Origin: Prevotellaceae bacterium UBA2744
GTDB lineage: Bacteria > Bacteroidota > Bacteroidia > Bacteroidales > Bacteroidaceae
Direction: 5' to 3'
DNA: 64,000 nt
Assembly: GCA_002353575.1 (NCBI GenBank)
Contig: DEJQ01000018.1
Coordinates: forward strand, 1-64,000
In this document: piece by piece, positions 50,980 through 58,498 of the stretch
How positions within the stretch are numbered: the stretch's first letter is position 1
Layout of the letters: each line of letters starts with the position of its first letter
Program-made: the position numbers and the translations under genes
Notes under the pieces: generated by a model
The model's input: only the letters and a program-made list of their open reading frames with translations
Database searches by the model: none
What the model was told of the DNA's origin: nothing

Positions 50980-52356
50980 TTAGAACGGGAAGTTGATACC
51001 GAGGTTTACGTTTGCCCGACCCGAGAGCGGCAGACCTTGTTTCGCAAGTTTTCCCAGAGTGTGGTCCATTCCGACGAAGAGGTTGAATCCGGTCGGGTGG
51101 ATATTGATGAGCCATCCGAAGCTGGCACCAAACGTGGTGAATGCAAAGTTGGCAGTGGCCGAGATTGCTTTTATAGGAGCTACGTTTGCTGAGAAGCGGA
51201 AGTCGGTCCAACTGTATTTTCCCTGAATGCGAGTGGTATTGATGAAACCGAAGGTCAGTTTGTCGTAGAACTTAGTCTTGTATTCTGCACCCCATGTCAG
51301 AGTGGCTCCAAGAGATCTTGAGCGGCTGCCTGCGTTGCCCATATCCTTCAATTCGTACAACTGGGCTACACCTTCAGCGAGACGTTCCTTTTCGTTGTCG
51401 AAAGAATGTTCTGTGTTGTCCTTCAGGTTGAATATGTACTTGTCAGTCTCTACGCTGTGCTCTCCGTCGGTTGATGCTACGAAGTTGTTCTTCCAGCCAA
51501 TCCATCCGAGGTCGAGCAGTGAGAGAGACACCTTCCAATTGTCGTCAATCTTATATTCAGCACCAAGGTCGAATGCCATGCCAAAACCGTTTACGCCCCA
51601 TTTTGTCTTGTCTATTCCAGACACATACCTGTGCATTGTCTGCTGACCTGCAGGTCCGCGCATCTTGTTTTCCATCTTGTATTGCACATCCTTGATGCTG
51701 GTCTGGATGATAGCATCTGTGACACCAATGAACTTGTCGTCTCTCAGTTCCAGTATGCCCTTGTTCACGTTGGCATCTACGTTAGCCACACCTAAAAGGA
51801 TCTTCACCTTGGCACCTACGCGCCACTGGTCATCGATATTGCGGCTGTGACCTAATGCTAATTCTACGTACGCATCAGCATGAGCATTCAGATTGCCTAT
51901 GTCGTATGTCTTGTTTTCTACGCCTTCCTTCGCCAGACGAAGCAACGAGCCTGGCAGATTGACAGAGACGTTCTCGCGGGCGTTGATTTCGAATGTGTTA
52001 TATCCGCCCCATGCCTTGAAACCGAATCCTAAGATCTGCATCCGCAGATTCTGCACAATGCGGTGCTTGTCCTTGATGTTCTGAAGGAATTCATCTGTGG
52101 CGACGTTTGGATTCAGGAACAGAACTGTTCTGCCGTTACGGTTGAAGAATATGTTGTCGGGTCTCAGGTTACTATTGAGTCCTACGTTTAAATTGCCGAG
52201 TGCAGGCATGGACACATAATTCTGTTCGTTGCCGATTGCCGGGTTGAGGTCATGTCTGTAGAGATAACCGTCATTATATCTACCTGAGCGCAGGTCTTGT
52301 GCCGATGCGGTAACTGCCATGCAAAGAACCGCAACCATATATAATATTCTTTTCAT
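50980..52356 (-). CDS. DUF5723-like outer-membrane beta-barrel protein
   Basis: 458 residues with a cleavable signal (MKRILYMVAVLCMAVTASAQ). The mature protein starts DLRSGRYNDGYLYRHDLNPA, then a series of amphipathic strands (LGNLNVGLNSNL, WKVSLSLLDLGWIGWK) and a C-terminal RANVNLGINFPF strand, which fit an outer-membrane barrel of the PorV/FadL-like type annotated as DUF5723 in Bacteroidales. Function unknown. It follows the 596-residue lipoprotein gene by 29 bp; the pair probably forms one unit and one complex (inference). Confidence 0.75.
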   Translation of the reverse strand: MKRILYMVAVLCMAVTASAQDLRSGRYNDGYLYRHDLNPAIGNEQNYVSMPALGNLNVGLNSNLRPDNIFFNRNGRTVLFLNPNVATDEFLQNIKDKHRIVQNLRMQILGFGFKAWGGYNTFEINARENVSVNLPGSLLRLAKEGVENKTYDIGNLNAHADAYVELALGHSRNIDDQWRVGAKVKILLGVANVDANVNKGILELRDDKFIGVTDAIIQTSIKDVQYKMENKMRGPAGQQTMHRYVSGIDKTKWGVNGFGMAFDLGAEYKIDDNWKVSLSLLDLGWIGWKNNFVASTDGEHSVETDKYIFNLKDNTEHSFDNEKERLAEGVAQLYELKDMGNAGSRSRSLGATLTWGAEYKTKFYDKLTFGFINTTRIQGKYSWTDFRFSANVAPIKAISATANFAFTTFGASFGWLINIHPTGFNLFVGMDHTLGKLAKQGLPLSGRANVNLGINFPF

Positions 52357-52385
52357 AGTCTTAATTTGTTTTTAGAAGTTATTGG

Positions 52386-54176
52386 TTAGAGTTCTTTCGT
52401 GTAATTACCTGTCAGCGTTACCTTGCTGTTCTTGATGTAAAGTTTCATCTGTGGTCCTAATACTGTCTGGTCGTCAGGATTCTGAACTTTTGCCTTGATA
52501 AGAAGTCCGTCAAGATGAGTTACTGTACCGTTGATGGTGAATTCTGTAGCATAGTCCTTTGCTTTGGCAGGAATTGATACTGTGCTGGAAGTGACTCCAG
52601 GTATGGTCTTTGCATTGAATGTGATAGGAACTACCTCCAGATTGAGTGGGAACGGTACGTCTGTAGATACTGACATGTTCAGTCTTATATTGTTGATGGT
52701 GATAGCATCTACGTCTTTGTCGTTCCATCCGTCGATAGTGTCGGTGTAGAGGATTCGTGTGTCGTTCGACAGCTGCAGCGGAGCGTAGAATGTATAGCGT
52801 CCTTCTACTACTCCATAGTCCGAACCGAGTGCGAAGTTATATACATTCTGTTCAGGCAGTTTCGGGTCAACAGCCTCCACTGTTATCTTTGTCGGAACAC
52901 CGTCAGTCTCTTTCAGAATTTCCTTTAGTCCGGTATATTGTACGAATTTAGGATTGGTGAAACCCTCGTAATAGGTTTTGGGGTCGGATGGTGACATCAC
53001 GAATGTCTGTTCAGCCGTAGTTCCTCCGACAATCTGGAAAGCTCCATTATTCAGGCTATGAGCCTTCGCAACCTTGCCGTCGCGTTCCGGAGTCATCTTG
53101 AAGTCTGTCTCCATATATATGCCGCCTCCGGCAGCCGAGCTTTTCACGTTACCCAATGGGTTGTTGATGCCCACGTAGATTTGCGGATTTTCCAATCCGA
53201 GTTTTGTTCCTGCCTGATTGAGGAAGTCAGGCAGACTGCTCAAGTCGATCGGGTCGATTTTCAAGTCCTGCACTTTGTATTCTACAAGTCCTGTGAACGT
53301 AGTAACTACCATCCGGTCCATAGCAGGAGCCAATGTGATTTTTATTGATGAAGGTATGGTTCCGGATGTGATGAGTTCGATTGTACCAGTCTGGATGTTC
53401 ACCTGGTCTACAATGTCGAGTGTATGGGCTTTTGAATCGAACTTGATACTTTCATTGTCCTTAATGTCATACATCTCTGCATTAATCAGGATTTCTTCTA
53501 CTTTACCTGAAGCATCTACGGTCAGGACCTCGCCACTCAGGTCGAGCAGGCTGTAGTCTGGTTGTGAAGAACTGCTCTCAATGAATGTACCCTTTGAAGC
53601 AGAGCATTTCAGACCTCTTGGGAATTCTATTTTCAGTCCTTTGATTTTTACATTACTCCAGTTAACCGAACTTCCGTTGGCTTGCAGTGAAATTCGTGTA
53701 ATCAGACGGCTTGAAATGCCGATGTTATCTATTCCCCGAATAGACTCGTCAACACCAGTTGCATTTGCCTTGAAAGTAGTTGGCGGAACGCCTGTGATGT
53801 CAAATTCAACTTTCAATCCTCCTGGTACAGCTATCGGAGTAGCTGTTGTGCTTAGGTCCTTGGAGCTGTGACTAATCTGTGGCGTAGCAGTAATCTGTTT
53901 TACGTTAATCTTGCTTGATTTGAATGTTCCTTCTTTCAATACAGCATAGATGTCGTTGCCGTTTGCATCTTTCATCTTTTTGACTTCGCTGTTTTCTTTC
54001 AAGTCCATAACCTGGTCCAGTGTCAGGTACTCGAGGTTGATAGGCACGGTCAGTTCCTTAGCCTTGAAACTGACGGTCTTGTCAATGTCACTCAAATCGT
54101 AATCCTTGTTTGTGCATGAATTACACAATAATAATAGTGCAGATGACCCCACTATCAGACAATGCTTGATTTTCAT
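52386..54176 (-). CDS. Lipoprotein partner of the DUF5723-like protein, function unknown
   Basis: 596 residues with lipobox CNSC (Cys21). After DYDLSDIDKTVSF come repeated immunoglobulin-like beta stretches without a known catalytic motif (LKGLKIEFPRGLKCS, VVTTFTGLVEYKVQDL, FNAKTIPGVTSSTVSIP). I do not recognise the family by name. It is conserved next to DUF5723-type barrels in Bacteroidales to my knowledge, suggesting a surface or outer-membrane pair. It has its own promoter at 54231-54264. Confidence 0.65.
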   Translation of the reverse strand: MKIKHCLIVGSSALLLLCNSCTNKDYDLSDIDKTVSFKAKELTVPINLEYLTLDQVMDLKENSEVKKMKDANGNDIYAVLKEGTFKSSKINVKQITATPQISHSSKDLSTTATPIAVPGGLKVEFDITGVPPTTFKANATGVDESIRGIDNIGISSRLITRISLQANGSSVNWSNVKIKGLKIEFPRGLKCSASKGTFIESSSSQPDYSLLDLSGEVLTVDASGKVEEILINAEMYDIKDNESIKFDSKAHTLDIVDQVNIQTGTIELITSGTIPSSIKITLAPAMDRMVVTTFTGLVEYKVQDLKIDPIDLSSLPDFLNQAGTKLGLENPQIYVGINNPLGNVKSSAAGGGIYMETDFKMTPERDGKVAKAHSLNNGAFQIVGGTTAEQTFVMSPSDPKTYYEGFTNPKFVQYTGLKEILKETDGVPTKITVEAVDPKLPEQNVYNFALGSDYGVVEGRYTFYAPLQLSNDTRILYTDTIDGWNDKDVDAITINNIRLNMSVSTDVPFPLNLEVVPITFNAKTIPGVTSSTVSIPAKAKDYATEFTINGTVTHLDGLLIKAKVQNPDDQTVLGPQMKLYIKNSKVTLTGNYTKEL

Positions 54177-54230
54177 AGTTGTGAAAAGTTTAAAAAAAGG
54201 TTGCTAAAGATTGTAAAATGTGGTTAAACG

Positions 54231-54264
54231 CAAAGATAAAGTGTTAAATACATATAAACACAAA
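54231..54264 (-). promoter_or_regulatory. Promoter of the lipoprotein/DUF5723 unit
   Basis: On the - strand TTTG (54261-54264), 22 bp, TATCTTTG (54231-54238), about 55 bp before the start at 54176. Its TTTG is the end of the T run of the terminator just upstream. Confidence 0.6.
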
Positions 54265-54295
54265 AAGGAGTGCTAAAAAATGTTAACACCCCTTT
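54261..54295 (-). terminator. Terminator after the GH30 gene
   Basis: On the - strand AAAGGGGTG pairs with CACTCCTTT (one G-T pair) and is followed by TTTTTG, about 73 bp past the GH30 stop at 54368. Confidence 0.6.
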
Positions 54296-54367
54296 AATGT
54301 TTTTCCGAGTATCCTCAACTATCCTAAAAACTCAGCTTCTCGCATACCCTGAGTTTATATTTGACTG

Positions 54368-55909
54368 TTATTTGAAGACTATTGATGTGATAGAGCGAGG
54401 AATAAGGGAAATGTCTTTTTTGTTTCCGCGTCCTATTAGTTTTAGATTCTCCCCTTCGATATCCGAGGTTCTGAACAGTGTATATTCACTTTTGTCGGAG
54501 ACGCCCTGAATGCTGATTATCTGTTCCTTTTCGCTATAGTTAATTGCGACAGCCACGATGCTTCCGTTGCTGTTCCTATATGCCGAGACCATCACTCCGT
54601 AGGGGTCTCTGTTTCCGCCTTCCACCTCAAGGCGTACGGCGCCGGGGCGTACGAACCGGCTGTAGTTGCCCACTGCCCATAGCAGCTTCGAATCCCTTAC
54701 GGTTGTTTTTCTGCCGCCTTCGTGTCTCATCCATTCTTCCTTCAGCAGTCCGTCGCGATAGTTGCCGCCCAGTGCCCGCCACCATTGCCAGCTGCTTGCC
54801 CATGCAACGGTCAGGTCGTAGTGCATGACTCTCGCTACGTATAGTGCTGTCTTCATCGTGAAGTCGTATGGTGTGCCTCCGCCAATCTCTGTGTCGTTTT
54901 GCATGATGCAGAGTTCCGACATCCAGAATTTCACGTCTTTCTTTTCAAATGCCTCTCTTATCCTGCGTCTGTAGCCATAGAGTCCTTTGTTTTTGTACCC
55001 TTTGTCACCAGGGCGCAGCACAGGAGTGTTTGTCCAATACGAGTGCCCTGCCATTATCCTTGCTACGTTTGGCAGGTCTCCTACGTATGTGTCGGCGGAG
55101 TCTGGGTTCCAGAAACATTCTATCTCATTGCCTCGTTGCCAGTCTGTGTCGTGAATGCCTAACATACAGCGATAGTCGCTCGATTCGTTTACCATAATAC
55201 GGGTCTTCAGTCCGCGTCCGGAAAATTCCTTGCTCATCTCGCGGGCTATGCGGGCCACTTCGCGGTTCGTGGCTGGCGTACCTTCCTGTTTCGGTCCTTG
55301 CCAGTTCCAGCTGCCGTCAGGTTCGTTTACCGGACACAGATAGTCGATTGCGACTCCGTCTTCACGTCCGATGGTCTCTATCATGTCTGCAGCATACGTG
55401 GCAAAGTCGTCATAGGCATCATCTCTCAGATTCATTGATCCGCCTCTGCCGGTGTTGGTTCCCAGACCGTTTATAGTCATCGTCACTGGAGGCGTATTGA
55501 AGAAAGCCAGAATTGTGGGTACGCCACGTTGCTTCGCCATCTTCAGGAACTGGCGCTGTCCCTTCTGCTTGTCATAAAACTCAGTTCTGGTGTCTCTGTT
55601 TATCTTGGCATCCTGACCCTGACTGGCACTGCCTGCACCGGCATTATATCGCCATATAGAGAGTCCTATACCCTTCGGGTTGCCCTGCTCGTCCACTTCC
55701 TGCGAAAAGAGCCAGTCTGCAATCCGGTTGCAAAGTGAGTCGCCCCACCACTCGGCCTTCCACATACTCCATGCGTCACTCGCTCCGAATCCGTCTATCT
55801 GTTGGCACTCCGTGCCTGTAATCTTGAAAGTCTCTGCATTCCCTGCTTTAAGAGGCTGAGCCAGGGCTGTCAGTAATGTGAAGAAAGCAAATGTAATAAT
55901 CCTTTTCAT
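54368..55909 (-). CDS. GH30-family glycoside hydrolase (possible endo-beta-1,6-galactanase)
   Basis: 513 residues with signal MKRIITFAFFTLLTALAQPLKA. The barrel starts IDGFGASDAWS; WRYNAGAGSASQG, FFNTPPVTMTINGL, acid/base region DYLCPVNEPDGSWNW and nucleophile region VKFWMSELCIMQN are present, followed by the GH30 side beta-domain (LWAVGNYSRFVRPGAVRLEV ... IPRSITSIVF). The FGASDAWS/PVNEPDGSWNWQG text is closest, from memory, to the endo-beta-1,6-galactanase branch; other GH30 activities are possible. With the GH53 enzyme at 41632 it would suit arabinogalactan use. No type IX tail is present. Confidence 0.8.
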   Translation of the reverse strand: MKRIITFAFFTLLTALAQPLKAGNAETFKITGTECQQIDGFGASDAWSMWKAEWWGDSLCNRIADWLFSQEVDEQGNPKGIGLSIWRYNAGAGSASQGQDAKINRDTRTEFYDKQKGQRQFLKMAKQRGVPTILAFFNTPPVTMTINGLGTNTGRGGSMNLRDDAYDDFATYAADMIETIGREDGVAIDYLCPVNEPDGSWNWQGPKQEGTPATNREVARIAREMSKEFSGRGLKTRIMVNESSDYRCMLGIHDTDWQRGNEIECFWNPDSADTYVGDLPNVARIMAGHSYWTNTPVLRPGDKGYKNKGLYGYRRRIREAFEKKDVKFWMSELCIMQNDTEIGGGTPYDFTMKTALYVARVMHYDLTVAWASSWQWWRALGGNYRDGLLKEEWMRHEGGRKTTVRDSKLLWAVGNYSRFVRPGAVRLEVEGGNRDPYGVMVSAYRNSNGSIVAVAINYSEKEQIISIQGVSDKSEYTLFRTSDIEGENLKLIGRGNKKDISLIPRSITSIVFK

Positions 55910-55940
55910 AACTGTAGGTAAAAAATATATAATGTGCCGA

Positions 55941-55979
55941 CAAAGATATGTATATTTATATAAAAAATGTCTATCTTTG
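55941..55979. promoter_or_regulatory. Mirror-image divergent promoters
   Basis: CAAAGATA at 55941-55948 is the - strand -7 box TATCTTTG for the GH30 gene (start 55909), and TATCTTTG at 55972-55979 is the + strand -7 box for the HD gene (start 56008). The two identical boxes are inverted and 23 bp apart, each about 30 bp from its start codon. Confidence 0.7.
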
Positions 55980-56007
55980 CATCCATATTTTTATATGTTA
56001 GCTGTAT

Positions 56008-56871
56008 ATGGCAAAGGAATATATCGTTATAAGCAGACAGGATTCTGTGGCTCGCACAGGTGCTCCGTTCGTGAATCTCAAGTGTGCAAACCTCGAAGGG
56101 GTTGAGAATATATGTGTATGGGACACACCGAAGACTGGTGGTCCTAAACCCGGACAACTCATTACCTTCATCAATATACGTGATAATCAGGGGAAGAAGT
56201 CGGCAGGACAGCTTGACGTCATCCTTGGCAAGTTCCCTTCCGAGGACCATCCTCTCTACAAACTCATTCCAAGACCTGTCACTCGCAAGACGTGGGAAGA
56301 CACCATACGTCAGTTGCTCACTTTCTGTAAGGATGAAAACCTGACTGCTGTAATCCAGAAGTATGCTGCTACGCTCTACGAGCCATATAGCAAGTATCCT
56401 GCAGCAACCAGTGTTCACCATGCTTTCCCGGGTGGTCTGCTCAATCACACATGGCAGATGCTGCATATGCTTGAGGGACTTTATCCCGTCTATCCTTATC
56501 CGGAGGAGATTAAGGTGGAGCGCATCATCATCGCAATCCTCTTCCACGACTGGGGCAAGTTGTGTGAGTACAACACAGAGGGTGAGACTCAGGAGAATAT
56601 GTTCCTGCTCGGACATATCTATATGTCTGCCAACTACCTCAATGGCATTCTTCGCGAGGAGGGTATCGACAAACGTGAAATCAATTTCATCATACACTGC
56701 GTACTGTCGCATCACGGCGAACTCGAATTCGGCTCGCCTGTCATGCCTTGCATTCCCGAGGCTTCACTCGTCAACTATCTTGACAATATCTCTGCCAAGG
56801 CAGACGTGTTCAAGACAACTGGAAATATGGAGAAGGCATTTGCACTTGGTACACATGTCGTAAAATTCTAA
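56008..56871 (+). CDS. YhaM-like OB-fold/HD-domain phosphohydrolase (3'-5' exoribonuclease family)
   Basis: 287 residues. An N-terminal OB-fold (GAPFVNLKCANLEGVENICV ... TFINIRDNQGKKSAGQLDVI) precedes an HD domain: SVHHAFPGGLLNHTWQM, the metal pair in ILFHDWGKL, GHIYMS and LSHHGELEFGSPVMPCIPEA. This order and the GG-LLNHT motif match the YhaM family of 3'-5' exonucleases. It probably trims RNA or ssDNA in the cytoplasm. gpmI starts 12 bp later, so the two are likely co-transcribed from the promoter at 55972. Confidence 0.85.
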   Translation: MAKEYIVISRQDSVARTGAPFVNLKCANLEGVENICVWDTPKTGGPKPGQLITFINIRDNQGKKSAGQLDVILGKFPSEDHPLYKLIPRPVTRKTWEDTIRQLLTFCKDENLTAVIQKYAATLYEPYSKYPAATSVHHAFPGGLLNHTWQMLHMLEGLYPVYPYPEEIKVERIIIAILFHDWGKLCEYNTEGETQENMFLLGHIYMSANYLNGILREEGIDKREINFIIHCVLSHHGELEFGSPVMPCIPEASLVNYLDNISAKADVFKTTGNMEKAFALGTHVVKF

Positions 56872-56883
56872 TTATTAAATATT

Positions 56884-58419
56884 ATGAGTAAGAAAGCGCT
56901 TTTAATGATTCTCGACGGATGGGGAATCGGTGACAAAGGAAAGGGAGACGTAATCTATCAGACACCAACTCCCTACATGGATTATCTGAACGAAACATAC
57001 CCACACTCGCAACTTCAGGCCAGCGGTGAGAACGTAGGTCTGCCCGACGGACAGATGGGTAACTCGGAAGTTGGACACCTTAATATCGGTGCTGGACGTA
57101 TTGTTTATCAAGACCTCGTCAAGATAAATCGTGCCTGTGCCGACAATAGCATCCTGCAGAATCCTGAAATTCAGTCTGCCTACGGCTATGCTCAGAAGAC
57201 AGGCCATGCCGTTCACCTTATGGGACTCACTTCGACAGGTGGTGTTCACTCAAGCTTTAACCACATACTGAAACTTATCGACATCGCTAAGGAATATGGG
57301 GTGAAGAACTGCTTCGTCCACTGTTTCATGGACGGACGTGACACAGACCCTAAGTCGGGTAAGGGTTTCATTGCCGACCTGCAGAAGCATATCGATGAGG
57401 TAGGCGTCGGAGCTATCGCATCTATCATCGGCCGATTCTATGCTATGGACCGCGACAAGCGTTGGGATCGCATTAAGGTTGCCTACGATCAGCTCATCGA
57501 AGGCAAGGGACGCAAGTGTACCGACATGGTCGAGGGCGTTCAGTCATGCTATGATTCTCATACAGAGGAACACAAGAATACCGATGAGTTCATGGAACCG
57601 CTTGTAAATGCAAACGTAGATGGTACTATCAAGCCGGGCGACGTGGTAATCTTCTACAACTACCGCAACGACCGTGCAAAAGAACTCACCATCGTGCTCA
57701 CCCAGCAGGATATGCCGGAACAGGGTATGAAGACTATTCCAGATCTGCAGTACTACTGCATGACTCCGTACGATGCAAGTTTCAAGGGCGTTCACATCCT
57801 CTTCCCTAAGGAGAACGTAGATAATACTCTTGGTGAATACCTTGCAAGCAAGGGACTCAAACAGCTTCACACTGCTGAGACAGAGAAGTATGCACACGTT
57901 ACATTCTTCTTCAATGGAGGTCGCGAAACTCCGTTCGAGGGCGAAGACCGTATTCTGGTCAACTCGCCGAAGGTAGCTACCTACGACCTCAAACCCGAGA
58001 TGTCTGCCTTCGAGGTGAAGGACAAACTGGTTGAGGCTATCAAGACAGGAAAATACGACTGGATTGTTGTTAACTTCGCTAATGGCGACATGGTTGGTCA
58101 CACAGGTGTTTATACTGCTATCGAGAAGGCTGTTGCTGCTATCGACACATGTGTTCACGACGTGGTTGAGACAGCCAAGTCTATGGATTACGAGACTATC
58201 ATCATTGCCGACCACGGAAATGCTGACAACGCACTCAACCCGGACGGAACTCCGAATACAGCTCACTCACTCAATCCTGTTCCGTTCATCTATGTTACAG
58301 AGAACAAGAATGCAAAGGTTCAGGACGGTGTGCTTGCTGACGTGGCTCCTTCTATACTCCACATCATGGGTCTCCCACAACCAAAGGAGATGACAGGTAA
58401 GAATTTGATTACAGACTGA
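56884..58419 (+). CDS. gpmI: 2,3-bisphosphoglycerate-independent phosphoglycerate mutase
   Basis: 511 residues, the usual length. It interconverts 3- and 2-phosphoglycerate in glycolysis using two Mn ions. Visible: LLMILDGWGIG metal motif at the N-terminus, the phospho-serine in PDGQMGNSEVGHLNIGAGR, VHCFMDGRDTDP, FYNYRNDRAKELT, HVTFFFNGGRE, NFANGDMVGHTG and IIIADHGNADN. Downstream is a strong terminator shared with the convergent peptidase gene. Confidence 0.97.
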   Translation: MSKKALLMILDGWGIGDKGKGDVIYQTPTPYMDYLNETYPHSQLQASGENVGLPDGQMGNSEVGHLNIGAGRIVYQDLVKINRACADNSILQNPEIQSAYGYAQKTGHAVHLMGLTSTGGVHSSFNHILKLIDIAKEYGVKNCFVHCFMDGRDTDPKSGKGFIADLQKHIDEVGVGAIASIIGRFYAMDRDKRWDRIKVAYDQLIEGKGRKCTDMVEGVQSCYDSHTEEHKNTDEFMEPLVNANVDGTIKPGDVVIFYNYRNDRAKELTIVLTQQDMPEQGMKTIPDLQYYCMTPYDASFKGVHILFPKENVDNTLGEYLASKGLKQLHTAETEKYAHVTFFFNGGRETPFEGEDRILVNSPKVATYDLKPEMSAFEVKDKLVEAIKTGKYDWIVVNFANGDMVGHTGVYTAIEKAVAAIDTCVHDVVETAKSMDYETIIIADHGNADNALNPDGTPNTAHSLNPVPFIYVTENKNAKVQDGVLADVAPSILHIMGLPQPKEMTGKNLITD

Positions 58420-58436
58420 TATTAAGCTTATATGAA

Positions 58437-58474
58437 AGAAGAAGGATGGACTCAATCGAGACCATCCTTCTTCT
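58437..58474. terminator. Bidirectional terminator between gpmI and the S9 peptidase
   Basis: AGAAGAAGGATGG and CCATCCTTCTTCT form a perfect 13-bp stem around a 12-base loop. It lies 18 bp after the gpmI stop and 25 bp after the stop of the convergent gene. Confidence 0.85.
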
Positions 58475-58498
58475 GTTTCAGGTTTCAGTTTTTACACC

